NCBI GenBank assembly: GCA_028571685.1
Contig: CM053154.1
Span: 9,952,001 to 10,016,000 of the forward strand
Source of the DNA: Heterohyrax brucei
Taxonomy: Eukaryota > Chordata > Mammalia > Hyracoidea > Procaviidae
DNA length: 64,000 nt
Direction of reading: 5' to 3'
In this document: one piece after another, positions 10,281 through 22,041 of the stretch
Layout: every line of letters starts with the position of its first letter
Numbering within the stretch: the first letter of the stretch is position 1
The notes under the pieces: generated by a model
The model's input: the letters and a program-made list of their open reading frames with translations, nothing else
Databases searched by the model: none
Told to the model about the DNA's origin: nothing
Position numbers and translations under genes: made by a program

Positions 10281-10397
10281 CATGTCATAGTGGGGGTCAA
10301 AGCGACTGCAGACCTTATTTATGGAACACGAGGGTAACAAGCCCTCAGTCTTCTGTGTGGGGTTCACCCTTCCCCAGAGGACCTGGGTGTTACTTAC

Positions 10398-10551
10398 TGA
10401 ACATCAGTGAAGGCCAGGTTTATGCGATCACCATAACTCACTACTATGGTCCAGACACAGTTAGCGTTGTTGGGATAGAATGCAGGGTAGGATGGGCTGT
10501 GAAATGTCCCACTGGCATTAAGTAAGAAGCCGCCACAATCTGAAGAGGGTC
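10398..10551 (-). CDS. DMBT1: DMBT1 CUB1 domain, first exon
   Basis: A 154-nt exon, acceptor CTCTGCAG in phase 1, donor TTCA|GTAAGT in phase 2. Encodes [28 protein letters not shown] and R-I-N-L-A-F-T-D-V: the N-terminal half of a CUB domain with the first disulfide pair (C-G-G and N-C-V-W). It matches the first CUB of human DMBT1 (S-G-T-F-S-S-P-S-Y-P, R-I-N-L-G-F). The second half is the exon at 9,754. Confidence 0.95.
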
Positions 10552-12412
10552 CTGCAGAGCAGAAAGACAGAGGGACAACTCTGTTGTGACAGTTCTTCAG
10601 GGCAGTGCTGGTATGTCAGGACAAGCTATCTTCCACTGGGTAAGAGTCCTCAGGATTTCAGCCACCCCACATCGTAACTTGATTTAATTTTTCCAGTGCA
10701 ACTGAGAAATGGTGGGTGAAGCGGATGCTTCTCATGTGGTGAAGTGTGAGCAACTGAAGCTTAACACAAAGTCTAGGGATTTCAACTAGGCCTGTTAACA
10801 AGAATATCAAACATAGATGCTTTGAATGAAGCCAAGTGATGCTTAGCAAGAGATGTTGTATGCCACCAACCTGGGGAGAAAAATAGAAAGGTTAGAAAAG
10901 AGTGGGCATGGGGTCAGTGTTATGTCTAGAGATTTGGGCGCGGGGATCAGGGACAGTGTGGTCTGAGAAACTCTGCAGGAAGGGAAAGGGGCTTCTTCTA
11001 GATAGTTTGAGATAAGCAAAAACCATGCCTCTGAGGGTCCATGGCAATGATGACGAGGTGGTGCGCTCTACCAAGAGCAGCGGCAATTCTCAGCTGACAG
11101 ATAGTTTTTTTGGTAAAAGTATTACTTAGCCTTGGGTATATGAAATGAGAAGCCTTTGTTGTACCCTCACATATAACTCCTGGCCCAGGTAAGTCTTTCA
11201 AGCAGAAAAGACCTGAGAGCGGAGCCTCTTTCTACCTCCAAAAGCATAGAGGCCAGAGTGTTCTTATCCCGCCAAACCACACAAGAGGACTAATGTGTTG
11301 TGGTTTCAACTGCTACTGCCTGCATACGCTTATGTTAACATCAGAAGAGGCAAAACAACTACATAGACCCTGCCTGTGGCTACTGGTTGGGGACTGTTGA
11401 AATGAGCAAGAAGACAAGGGACATTCATGAGTTAAAAGCCAGCAAAATTCACTTGTTGTGACCATGTTCTCACGTTTGGAAACTGTGAGAAAGAGAAAGT
11501 TAAACAGGTGCATTGACTGGAAGGTGTCCCCTTGGGCAACAAAAGTTCAAGGTGAACCAATAAGAAGCCAAGTCAATGCTAGTACCCTGCAAGGTGGGTG
11601 GCACATTTGTCACCTACCTTCCCTTGTGAGGTAGCGCCAGGCAAAGCCCAAGCAGATTCTGTCCATTGTTTCCAATGTAAAGGTGAATAGCCCTGGTGTG
11701 TGAATGATTACGGCCAAGTGGATCCAAAACAAACCCCTTGCCTTGAATATTTTAGCAAAATATTTCAATCAGACCGACCAAGGTAACTTTAAGGCCCAGC
11801 CATAGGCAATTGCAAGGCTTTGTCTGCAGACCCTCCAGAGAGAAGCACTTCTCTTCACAACAGGCTTGGTACACTGTGTTCTCTGAAGGAAGTCACGGTC
11901 AAGGATTCGGGCTCCTTCTCTCCTAGGCACTCACGTGTTGGCTTATCTGCATTTCTAGTCCAGAAGCCTTCTTGTACGTGGCCCAGAAAGACACTGCTCC
12001 CCAATTGACTCATCAGCGTTCTCCTCATCAGCCTTACTTCTTTCTTCCAAGGTTCATAAAAGGCTTTTGTTGGGGGCTTCTACACAGGAAGGTGCCTCTC
12101 CAATCATTGCTTCTTGTTGTCTGACCTTGAAAAGAACACTGGAGAGCTGGGGTTTCCCTTCTCCCTCTTGCCTGAGTGTCACAGTAAGTGCAAGAAGTGT
12201 CAGTTGCTGCTTTCACTTATTTCCTTGTCTTAATTGACCACTTCAACACCCAGAAGTTGCAGAGAAGTTACACATGACACATAGCAGACCACAAACGAGT
12301 CTTCAGTGAAAAAGGGAATATACTTGTCTTGAGCAAGAGGATCAAAATACAAAAATCTTTCTTCTGACCAAACACCACTCCCAGAGAGGGGGCTAAATGT
12401 CTTTGAGGTCAC
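10552..12412. other. Intron, no feature recognised
   Basis: Non-repetitive sequence between the decayed SRCR at 12.4 kb and CUB1. I see no exon with paired splice sites, no known repeat and no structured RNA. Confidence 0.5.
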
Positions 12413-12718
12413 CTGAAGAGATGATGCCAGGGTTCTCATGGTGGACACAGTTACAAGAGAGCCAAGCTTTGTGGGGGCAGCTCCATGGTTGGGACTCATG
12501 TCCTGAACGGCACACCTCGTCCAGGATGATTGGAGCCCTAACTACACTGCACACTTTCCACGGCTGATATGGCCCAGCACCTGCCTAGCCATCTGCAGCA
12601 CACAATGGCACCACTGGTGTCTCAGTCATGGTCATGCACGGTGCCCCAGAAGCCTTGGTGTGGAACCTCCACACAGTGCTCAATCCAGTCACCTCTATAG
12701 ACCAGTCTCTACCAAACT
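12413..12718 (-). pseudogene. Heavily decayed SRCR exon relic
   Basis: Recognisable from scattered motifs on the minus strand (a degraded L-R-L-V start, V-E-V-P-H-Q-G-F-W-G-T-V, W-A-I-S-A, a vestige of the [11 protein letters not shown] segment) but with several stops and frameshifts. An AG|GTGACC donor-like end remains at 12,413. Probably the oldest dead module of the array, lying between the last interspersed exon and CUB1. Confidence 0.75.
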
Positions 12719-13220
12719 AGAAACTGTCCTCAAAGAGGGTGCAAGAATTCGCCATTCATGTCTAAACTTTGAGATAATTCCTGAAGCATATCAGGACTCC
12801 GGCCAACGACACTAACCTCAGAAACACAGACTGAGGCATATTAGTTTGGAGAACACATTACACTTTCTCTTCCCAAAGCTACAAGAGGTAACCTGAGAGA
12901 TTGAGATCAGAAGAAATCACAGGGATCTGAGGATACACTGGGACCTGCAGTGACCAACGAGAGAGGACCTACCAAGACAAGTCACCAGTATGGGTTCCAG
13001 AAGAGACCTGGGATCTGATTCTTTGGACATGACATGTTCCAGTTGACTCAGCCACTCACAAGACCGACAAAGCAAAGACCCTACCTAGAAAAGGCCCAAT
13101 GCCTTACTCTGAAGTTTCCCCGACCCAGAGCCTGTGAATGTCACTGTCATCCCAGTTCCTCCAGACTCAGACTCAAATCATGGATAGTCTGTACACAGGG
13201 ATGGCTGGGGGAATATGTAC

Positions 13221-13259
13221 TTCTTGTTGGCTGAGGTGTGGACACTGTTGGCCATTGGT
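13221..13259 (-). CDS. DMBT1: DMBT1 interspersed exon type B (last, before CUB1)
   Basis: A 39-nt phase 1-1 exon, acceptor ATCCTGCAG, encoding Q-W-P-T-V-S-T-P-Q-P-T-R. The donor is weaker (GAA|GTACAT). Spliced directly to the CUB1 exon it gives P-T-R-R-P-S-S-D-C-G-G, which lines up with the human T-A-R-P-S-S-N-C-G-G junction. That suggests it is used and that the decayed SRCR at 12.4 kb is skipped. Confidence 0.65.
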
Positions 13260-14981
13260 CTGCAGGATGCAAACAGAGGAGAAAAGGTCAATTTAGACAC
13301 TGAAGGAAGAGGTTCACCTGCCACAACCCATGTGGCCAGTCACACCTCACGGCCCTGAATTCCACAGTGGTCATGTGTCCCACACAAGTTGAGAAACATC
13401 TTTAGCTCTTAGCAGGTTATTTATGAAAGTACCTCAGGGTAGGACATCTGACAGGCGTCAGGCAAACTCTCTATGTCTAGGATACATTTTTCTCCACTGG
13501 AAAGTCTTCCCCTGCCTGTTATTGGTGACAGGTTACTGGTTACTGGTGTTGATCATCAAGCTGTGAGTACACAGGGGAGGAAATCTGAGCACCCAGGATC
13601 CAGGCCCACTGCCGGGACAGGAGGAATGTTCCTTTTCTCTGGAGCAGATGTGGCCTTGCTGAGAATGATCTTGGCACAAGGACCGCCCTTCAGGCGAAAG
13701 TTCGTTATCAGTGAACACTGTTCAGAATGTTCATTTAAGCCCCGAGGGACATGAGAAAGTATCTCTCATGAAACCAACAATGAGCTACTTTTCTGTTCCC
13801 ATTAAAATATGGTCAGAGAAGGCAAAGCGGCCCCTCAGCCTCTGCCTCCTCCCTGGACATATGTGGTGGACATAAGACTCAGATGCAGCGAATCAGATTA
13901 ACTCATTTCCTGGCCATACTGGTTCTGCAAAAAGGACTTGTGTTCAGAGAAGCCAGTCAGCCTGTACCCCAGGACGTTTGGGTCAGTGACTTCCAGAATG
14001 GCTTCTCCTTTCTTCTAGGGTGGCTAAGACAGAGAGGAACAGATTTGAGAAGACAGATGCCATCTTTCCTACCACAGGAAGATGAGCCACCTGAGAAGGA
14101 AGCCTCAGAGAGACAGATGAAGGACAAGCGGAAAGATTCTGAGCCATCAGGACGTCCCTAGAGCACCAGCGTCCAGCTGTGCCTAAAGTCTGAATACCTG
14201 GGATTCCTATTATGTGGGCCAACTGCAAGTTACCCCCGCAAGGCCTAGCTGAAGTTTCTGTCACTTTCCAAATAAGATGCATTATCTTGGAACTCTCACT
14301 TTAATTCTCATCAGCTTCCCATGAGGTCACACTGGGACACAAGTTTGGGAGGATGTGGGCGACAGAACCTGAGATGCACTGCTAAGAAGCCAGCAGCTGG
14401 AGGAACATCACCCTGGCCTCTTTTCTGAGATAACTAAGCTAAAATTCCAAGAAAAAAACAAAAGATGCAGACCATAAAACGGTTTGTTTGACATCCCCAA
14501 TGTAAGGAAGTAAACTTCAAAATTTTGAGAAAAAGACGAAGTCAACAATGAAGGCTGGCTTTGAATTTGCAGTTCTTCCTACCCAGCTGGAATAGCTGGT
14601 GCTGGAGGAGATGGTGCTCGAGTGAGTGTCACCTTGAGCCTGCGTTAGTGGAACCAGAGACTAGCACGTGAATACTGTGTGGACCCTGGGCACGGACTAC
14701 TAGACAGAGAGCTAGTGTAGACTGCCTTCTGGAAGCTACCTTCTGTCATATGACCTTCTAAAGGAATTGAAGAGCAAATGTGAACTCTGTGGCTCTTATG
14801 ACTCTTCATGACCCTATAGAAGAGAAGAAGTCTGGTGGACAGGGCCGTGACAGAGTGGTGGCAGAAGCCGGATGCCTCAGAGCATCTGCAGAGAGGAGCA
14901 GGCAGGCACGGAGAGTGTGGAAGGAGTGGGCTGAGGTGAGCAGGGAGGGATGGGGAATCCCTTGGGACGCTGTGGACTCAC

Positions 14982-15011
14982 CATGCCAGGGTGTAGGGCT
15001 GGACACTGCAT
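14982..15011 (-). CDS. DMBT1: DMBT1 interspersed exon type A (copy 5)
   Basis: A 30-nt phase 1-1 exon, acceptor TTTCTCCCAG, donor ATG|GTGAGT, encoding (D)-A-V-S-S-P-T-P-W-H. Its sequence is identical to the other type A copies although the SRCR just upstream in the transcript is broken. Confidence 0.72.
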
Positions 15012-15864
15012 CTGGGAGAAAGAGGAAGACAGTCAGCTGTGTGGCACAGAGAAGCCCCCATGGGGATCATTGTTGAAGACACACCCCCAGCAGGTGCAAC
15101 CCACAGGCCACCGAGTGGACACAGCCTGGGGTCTGTGACAACGCTCACTTGATTCTGTGTGCTGTTCAGAATCCTGTGACACCACAGTGCCTCTGTGCCT
15201 GAGGGCTCTCTGCCCAGATCACGCAAGCCACTGCCCCACAAGGGCCATGCCACAAGTGCCACCACCACAGCCCTTCCCAGGTGTAGCAGTCATCCTCAGC
15301 AGCTGTCCTGAAAGGACCCCTGTCCCTTTGCCTTCAGGTGAGATACCCCTAAAATTGTGTATCAATTTCCAGGATTACCTCCTGTCCCCGTTGTCATCAC
15401 TGGCCCATTAGAATAGCAGTTGTGACACACGTGGTTCCCTGGGGGCTCGCCTGGCCTCCCTAATGCGTTGTACCCCACAAATGAACGCACTGCATTTCAA
15501 CCGCCCTCTTCACAGGAGTCTAGAAAGACTCGCTCAGCAAGCTCACTGAGGGATAGCGGAGGTTCATGTGCCACCCGCGTCGTCTGTGTTGGGAGAAGGC
15601 ACACCAGGTGCAGTGGGGTGGGGACGGTGGACAGCCTTGAATCTAATAAAGATCCCACTGATTCGACCCTCATGACGGTTCTCCCAAGAGACATACTATT
15701 TTACAAACTAGTAGCCTGACATGGCAACTGGGCCATCAGATGAGTCAGGACATGAGAACAGAGTGCGCACAGGAAAGGTTCCAGGTAGACCTCCTGGGAG
15801 AGAAAGCGTGTCTTCACCGAGAAGACCCAACTTCAGAAGGTGCTTGAGGAATCCTGAGGCCCAC

Positions 15865-16172
15865 CTCAGCAGGTGACACCAGTGTCCTCCTCATAACCAC
15901 AGTTGTGAGACAGCAGCTCCACAGGTAGGACATGTGTCCTGAGCAGCGCATGTCATTCAGGACAATTGGTCCTGAGGCCTGAGTGAACTGGGTGCCTCCT
16001 GGGGCTGATACAGCCCAAGGACAGCCCAGCCACCAGCAGACCACACTGACAGAATTGATGTCCCAGAAATCATCATACACGGTGCCCCAGGAATTTTGGT
16101 ACAGGACCTCCACATGACCCTGACATTGGGCACCTCCACTCACCAGTCTTAGGGTCAAAGCATAATAGGTCT
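15865..16172 (-). pseudogene. DMBT1: SRCR exon with a 16-nt deletion (array copy 5)
   Basis: Acceptor CTCCTGCAG and donor GCTGAG|GTGGGC are retained, and the frame is open from L-T-L-R-L-V through S-Y-L-W-S-C. There, 16 nt encoding the P-H-R-G-W part are missing, so the exon is 308 nt instead of 324 and the reading shifts to C-L-T-T-V-V-M. Other changes are T-V-Y-D-D (a conserved Cys lost) and [10 protein letters not shown]. Included in an mRNA it would break the frame; skipped, the frame is kept. I call it a recent pseudo-exon. Confidence 0.82.
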
Positions 16173-16674
16173 CTGCAGGAGGGAATAGAAATTTCTCATT
16201 TATGTTTAAATTTTGGGTTAACTGCTAAAGCAGATCTGAACTCTAGCCAAGGAGAGTGACCTGAGAGACACTGAGGCAGGCATATGTGCTTGGAGAGGAC
16301 ATGACAGTTTTCTTCCCAAAGCTACAACTGATCACCTGAGACACTGAGACTGCAAGGAATCACAGGGATTTGAGGTGCTACTGGGATGTGCAATGACCAC
16401 CCGGAAAACATCCACCAAGATAGGACAGCAGAACGGGTTCCAGAAGAGATCCAGGACCCGACCCTTTGGACAGCTCATCTTCCAGCTGGCTCAGCCACTC
16501 ACAAGACAGACAAAGCCAAGGCTCTTCCCGTATGAGGTGCAGGGCCTTACCCTGAACATTCACCCACCCAGAGCTCATGAATGGCACCCTCAGGCCACTT
16601 CCTCTGGACTCCCACTCAAGTCACGGCTACTCTGTGTACAGGGAGCTGCATGGAAGGTGGAGAGTAACACATAC

Positions 16675-16713
16675 CTGTTGTAGTTTCGGGTGTGGATGTT
16701 CTTGGCCACCAGT
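16675..16713 (-). CDS. DMBT1: DMBT1 interspersed exon type B (copy 5)
   Basis: A 39-nt phase 1-1 exon, acceptor ATCCTGCAG, donor ACAG|GTATGT, encoding W-W-P-R-T-S-T-P-E-T-T-T. After type A it starts Asp-Trp-Trp, as in human DMBT1. Confidence 0.75.
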
Positions 16714-17360
16714 CTGCAGGATGCAAATAGAGGAGAAAGGGTAGATTTAGACAATGTAGGAAGAGGCTCACCTACCATAACCTATGGGGCCAGCCACATC
16801 TCATGGCCCTGAATTCCACGTTGGTCATTTGTCCCGCACAAGTCAAGAAAGGTCTCTGTCAGCAGGTTATCTATGAAAATTCCTCAGGATAGGATGTCAC
16901 ACTAGTTACAGGCAATGCTCTACATGTGTGATTAATTTTTCTACATCAGCAACTCTTCCCTTGACAGGTATTGGTGACAGGTTTCTGGCTGATGCATCTG
17001 TGTCCATCACCAAGCTGTGAGCACATAAGGGAGGAAATTGGAGCTCCCAGGAGCCAGGCCCATGGCCTGAACAACAGTAGGGCTCCTTCTCTCTGGAGCA
17101 GGTGTGACTCGGCCGAGGGTGTCCTTGGTACAAGGACTGAGGAAACCGACTTACAGTTTTCTCTCAGGCGAAACTTCATGCTTTATCAGTGAACACTGCT
17201 GAGAATGCTCATTTAAGTCCTGACGGGCATAAGTGTCTTCCAAGAAACTGATGAGGAGGAACTTGTCTGCTCCCATTCAGAAATGCTCAGAGAAAGCTAA
17301 GAGTACCTTCAACCCTTTCTTCTCTCTGGACCACCAGGGTGCTCACATGACACAGAGAGA

Positions 17361-17400
17361 GCCAATCAGAGTGAAGTATTCCGTGGCTGCTCTGATTGGC
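17361..17400. promoter_or_regulatory. Intronic inverted CCAAT pair
   Basis: CCAAT at 17,362 and ATTGG at 17,395 in the recent duplicate partner of 22.7 kb. Confidence 0.25.
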
Positions 17401-17484
17401 GCTGCACAAGGCCCATGTGCTCAGCAGACAAATCAGGCTGCAGCCCAAGAATTTTTCCAAGAGTTTTAAAAATGTCCGCCCTTT

Positions 17485-18153
17485 CCATTGGTGAGTGGTG
17501 TCTGGGGTATTAAAAGCTGCCAAGCTGCCATCCAAGGGCACAGCAAATGGTCCCAACTCAGCAGGAACGGATGATCACCGAGGACAAAATGACATGGGGT
17601 AGAGACAACCAGAAGATAAAGAGATCCACATGAGTGGCTGCCTACATCGACTTGGGACCAGAAGAACCGGATGGTACCTGGCCACCACCAGGGATAGTTG
17701 TGATGGAGCTCACTAAGTTGAGTCTCACTGGCAACATAAGAATAAAAAGGGGTACATCCTGAGATCTCGACTAAAAGATGGTCCAGCAGTTTCAGGGTTC
17801 CCGTGGGTGCATGGCCCCTGGTCCTGATGCTGCCCTTGCCCATAAATCATAATAAAGGTCCACTCTTCAGACACGAATGGATTGGACTTGGTGATGCAGA
17901 GTGACCATATATTCGATGCACTTGATGGTTCTATGCATCCATAGGATATCATCCTGCTGACCACTGGCTGGAGTAAGGGGAGTGGGTGGAAAGAAGGGGA
18001 AAGGAGGCTGTTGGGAGGATGAGACACGTATGGAGTAGAGAGGAATAGTGTGCTGTCACCGGACAGGGAGAGCAGTGGAAGCTGCATATACGTGGGCACG
18101 TAAATTTATACGGGAAAGTACATTTTCTCTCAGTCATATTAAATAAAAAAATT
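17485..18153 (+). mobile_element. L1 3' UTR insertion with target-site duplication
   Basis: About 670 bases absent from the homologous intron at 31.34 kb. It is flanked by a direct repeat of about 16 bases (AAAAATGTCYGCCCTT at 17,468 and 18,154) and ends in AATAAAAAAATT, an A-rich tail. The body resembles the afrotherian L1 3' UTR as I remember it. 5'-truncated. Confidence 0.7.
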
Positions 18154-19152
18154 AAAAATGTCTGCCCTTCTCCCCTAGGGTGGCTAAGCTGGTGAGGGAC
18201 AGACTTGGGAAAGAGGCCATCTGTCCTATCGTGGGACAGTCGGCTGCCTGAGACCGAAACCTTAAAGAAGCAGGGTCAGGACAAATACGGAAAGATTCAA
18301 AGCCGCAAGGACTTGCTTAGAGCACCGACATCCAGCTGTGACTAAACTCGAAGCACCTGGACATCAGAGGGAATGAGCCCACTGCAGGTTATCCCCTTGT
18401 GCTCTCAGCTAGTCTGACTTTCCACCGTATTTGACATACAGTGTATTATCTCATGACTCTCACTTTAATAATCATCAGCTTCCTATGAGGTTACACTGAT
18501 GCAAAGAGTCTGGCAGGATGTAGATGACAGCACCTGAGATGCAATCCTGAGAAGCCAGCAGCTAGATGAACATCACCCGGGCCTCCTGTCTGTGATAGCT
18601 CAGCTTGAATTGCAAGAAGAAACGAAAGGATGCTGACTATAAAGGGGCTGCTTGATGTCCTCAATATAACAAAGTAAACCTCAAAGTGTTAAGGAAAGGA
18701 TAAAGTCAAAGTGGTCAATGAAGGCTGGCTTTGAATTTCAGGTTCTTCCCACCCAGCTCCAATGGCTGGGGTTGGGAGAGATGGTGCCAGACTGAGTCAA
18801 GTCACCTTGACCTGGGCTGGTGGAAACAGAGACTAGCATCTGACTACTATATGGCATTAAGCATGGATTCTTAGAAACAGAGCTAGTGTAGACTCCCTTC
18901 TGGAAGCTGCCTTCTATCCCACGTCCTTGTAGGGGAAAAAAAGACCAAACGTGAACTCTGGGGTTCTTGTGCCTCCCCATGACCATGTAGATGAGAAGCA
19001 GTTTGGTGGACAGGGCCGTGACAGAGTGTTGGCAAAAGCCGGATGTCTCAGAGCATCTGTAGAGACGAGCAGGCAGGCGTGGAAAGTGTGGAAGGAGGGG
19101 GCTGAGGTGAGCAGGGAGGGACGGGGCAGCCCTTGGGACGCTGTGGACTCAC

Positions 19153-19182
19153 CATGCCAGGGTGTAGGGCTGGACACTGCAT
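19153..19182 (-). CDS. DMBT1: DMBT1 interspersed exon type A (copy 4)
   Basis: A 30-nt phase 1-1 exon with good splice sites (CTCCCAG, ATG|GTGAGT), encoding (D)-A-V-S-S-P-T-P-W-H. It follows the 20.0 kb SRCR in the transcript. Confidence 0.78.
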
Positions 19183-20032
19183 CTGGGAGAAAGAGGAAGA
19201 CAGTCAGCTGTGTGGCACAGAGAGGCCCCCACAGGAATCATGTTGAGGACACATGCCAGCAGATGCCGGCCACAGGTGACCAAGTGGACAGGCCCAGGGG
19301 TCCATGACAACACTCACTTGATTCTGGCTGCTGTTCAGCATGCTGTGACAGCACAGCACCTCTGAGCCTGAGGGCTCTCTGCCCTGATCATGCAAGCCAC
19401 TGCCCCACAAGGGTCGGGCCACAACTGCCACCACCAGAGCCCCTCCCAAGTGGAGCAGTCACACTCAGCAGCTGTCCTGCCAGGACCCCTCTCCCTTTGC
19501 CTTCAGGTGAGATACCCCTAAAATTATGGGCCAATTTCTGGATTGTCTCCAGGGGATTAGCTGCTGACCCCAGTGTCGGAGCTGCCGTATAGGAACAGCA
19601 GTTGTGACACACTGCCTTCCCTCGGGGCTCCCCTGGCCTCCCTAATACATTCACACCCACCAAATGAGTACCCTTCACTTCCATTCTTTTCTCAGTAGGA
19701 TTGAGGAAGACTCCATTCAGCAAGCTCGTGGATGGGAAGGGAAGGTTCACGTACCACCCACGTCCTCTGTGTGTGAGAAGTCACACTAGGTGGAATCGGG
19801 GTGCGGACGGTGGACAGTCTTGTATCTAACAAAGAGTTTGTTGGTTCTCTCTCAGGATGGTTTTTACCAAGAGATACCCTATTTTCCAAATTAGAAGCCT
19901 GACGTGGCCACCAGCTGACCCAGGACATGAGAACACATGACAATCAGGAGAGGTGCACCTCCTGGGAGAAAAAACCCATCTTCACTGAGAAAAGCCAACT
20001 CCAAAATTTGACTGAGGAATCCTGAGGCCCAC

Positions 20033-20356
20033 CTGAGCAGATGACACCAGCGTCCTCGTGGTGACCGCAGTTGTGAGAGAGCCAGCCTCTGTGGGAGCAG
20101 CTCCACAAGTAAGACTCGTATCCTGAGCAGCGCACATCGTCCAGGACGATCGGTCCTGAGCCCTGACCGAAATAGGCACTTCCTGGGGCTGATACAGCCT
20201 GGCCACAGCCCAGCTGCCGGCAGACCACGTTGGCACCATTGATGTCCCAGAAATCATCACACACAGTGCCCCAGGAGTTTTGGTATAGGACTTCCACGCG
20301 ACCCTGGCACCGGCCACCTCCATTCACCAGCCTCAGGGCCAAAGCTGAGGCTATCT
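20033..20356 (-). CDS. DMBT1: DMBT1 SRCR domain exon (array copy 4)
   Basis: A 324-nt exon, acceptor CTCTTACAG, donor CTCAG|GTGGGC, phase 1-1. Complete group B SRCR with eight cysteines. It keeps the reported bacterial-binding motif V-E-V-L-Y-Q-N-S-W, unlike the 25.4 and 33.2 kb copies, which have Gln for Leu. D-I-N-G-A-N-V-V replaces the D-I-N-D-A-N-V-V of its siblings. Confidence 0.95.
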
Positions 20357-20392
20357 CTGTAAGAGGGAAGAAGAATTTTTCATTTTTGTCTA

Positions 20393-20530
20393 CACTTGAT
20401 TCAATTCTGGCTTATAACAATCCTATAGGAGGGAGCGGAAGCACCCTATGAGATTCCCTATGAGACCCTGATGGCACTCAAGGGTTGACGCTGATTCCCA
20501 GCTAGAGCTCGTAAGCTCTGCACCCTGAGG
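20393..20530 (-). repeat. AfroSINE (degraded)
   Basis: ATTCTGGCTTATAACAATCC and a CCTATGAG...TCCAGG remnant; partner copies at 28,075 and 33,578. Confidence 0.6.
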
Positions 20531-21214
20531 TTTCCAGGCTCCTCAGGGCCTGAGGCCTTTCTCCCCGGAACAAGGAAGCCACTGTCACATGCCTACCAGG
20601 CCACAAGTGTGTCAGCTTTAGCCTCTCATGGGGACAGCCAGTACTCACACTCAGCAGTTGTCCTCCTAGAAGGACCCCACTCCCACTTCTTTCAGGTGAG
20701 ACAGCCCTAAAGTTGTACACCCGTTTCTGGATTGTCTCCCTGGGATTAGCTCCTGTCCCCATTGTCCCAGCTGGCCTATGAGAACAGCAGTATGACACAT
20801 CTGCCTTCCCTGGGAGCCCACGTGGCCTTCCAAATACATTCACACCTCACGGAGGAATGCACTGCATTTCAACTGACCTCTTAGTAGGAGTCCAGGAAGA
20901 CTCCGTTCAGCAAGCTCATTCAGAGGTAGGGAAGGTCCACGTACAACCCGTGTCCTCTGTGTGTGGGCAGTCACACCAGGTGAAGTGGGGTGAGGACAGT
21001 GGACAGCCCTGCCTCTAATAGACAGCTCACTGGTTTTTTCCTCGGGATGGTTCTTACTGAGCTACATACAGTTTTACAAACTAGGGGCCTGCCAACTGGG
21101 CCACAGGTGAGCCAGGACATGAGAACACACGACACAGAGGACAGGCTCTCGTGGCAGAGAAACTGTGTCCTCAATGAGAAGAGCCAGCTCTGGAAGATGG
21201 TTGAGGAATCCTGA

Positions 21215-21505
21215 TGACGACTTCTGAGACAGCCAATCTTTGTGTGGGCAGCTCCACAGATAGGAAGTGTGCTGAGCAGTGTATATCATCCACGACGGTC
21301 AGTCGTGAGCGCTGACTAAAATCGGCACTTCCTGGGGCTGACACAGCCTGGCCAAAGCCCAGCTACTGGCAGACCACATTGGCATGACTGATGTCCCAGA
21401 AATCATCACACACAGTGCCCCAGGAGTTTTCTATCAGATGAGTGCAACCGTGGCATTGGGGACCTCTGCTGAGAAGCCTCAAGGTCGAAGCAGAATATGT
21501 CTTCC
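21215..21505 (-). pseudogene. SRCR exon relic (shared-stop class)
   Basis: Same class as at 29.75 and 34.4 kb: the V-C-Q-stop-L-G-F stop and the scrambled V-E-V-L segment are present. It also lacks the last part of the exon (the H-N-C-G-H...V-C-S segment and the donor), which is deleted between about 21,210 and 21,225. Not splice-competent at its 3' end. Confidence 0.88.
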
Positions 21506-22002
21506 TGGAGGAACAAGAATTTCTCATTTATGTCTAAGCTTTGGTGTAATTGCTGAAGCAGTTCTAGACTCTGACCAAGGAGGGTGACCGGAGAGACACT
21601 GATCCAGGCATATTTCCTTGGAGAGAAAATGACACCTTGTCTTCCTACAGCTACAATCAATCAACTGAAGACTCAGAATTCAAGGAATCACAGGGATTTG
21701 AGGTGCTATTGGGGTGTGCAATGACCAACCAGAGAATATCTGCCAAGCCAGGACAGCAGCATGGGTTGCAGACGAGATCCGGGACCTGATGCTTTGGACA
21801 TTTCATCTTCCAGCTGGTTCAACCACTCACAGGACAGACAAAGGAAAGGCTCTTTCCACATGAGGTGCAGGGCCTTACCCTGAACGTTCACCCACCCAGA
21901 GCTCATGAATGGCACTGTCAACCCACTTCCTCTGGACTTCCACTCAAGTCACGGCTACTCTGTGTACAGGGAGCTGCATGGAAGGTGGAGAGTAACACAT
22001 AC

Positions 22003-22041
22003 CTGTTGTAGTTTCGGGTGTGGATGTTCTTGGCCACCAGT
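22003..22041 (-). CDS. DMBT1: DMBT1 interspersed exon type B (copy 4)
   Basis: A 39-nt phase 1-1 exon, acceptor ATCGTGCAG, donor ACAG|GTATGT, encoding W-W-P-R-T-S-T-P-E-T-T-T. Identical in coding sequence to the 16.7 kb copy, 5,328 bases away. The acceptor has a C to G change (CCTGCAG to CGTGCAG) relative to its siblings. Confidence 0.75.

Larger units (their letters stand above)
16580..20345. repeat. Recent tandem duplicate in the SRCR array, copy 1
   Basis: Near-identical to 21,908-25,683 at an offset of 5,328-5,338 bases, across exons and introns, including the same L1 insertion. Contains SRCR copy 4, type A and type B exons. Confidence 0.9.

Noticed and set aside
17466-18099. Minus-strand open frames of 124-125 codons at 17.5-18.1 kb and a partner at 23.1-23.4 kb
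   Set aside because: They lie inside the inserted L1 3' UTR and have no coding similarity.
19318-19346. Possible 25-nt exon between SRCR and type A exon (CACAG acceptor, TCAA|GTGAGT donor), repeated in several units
   Set aside because: In the required phase 1 it reads straight into TGA, and the length is not a multiple of three. The donor-like site is conserved only because the units are duplicates.
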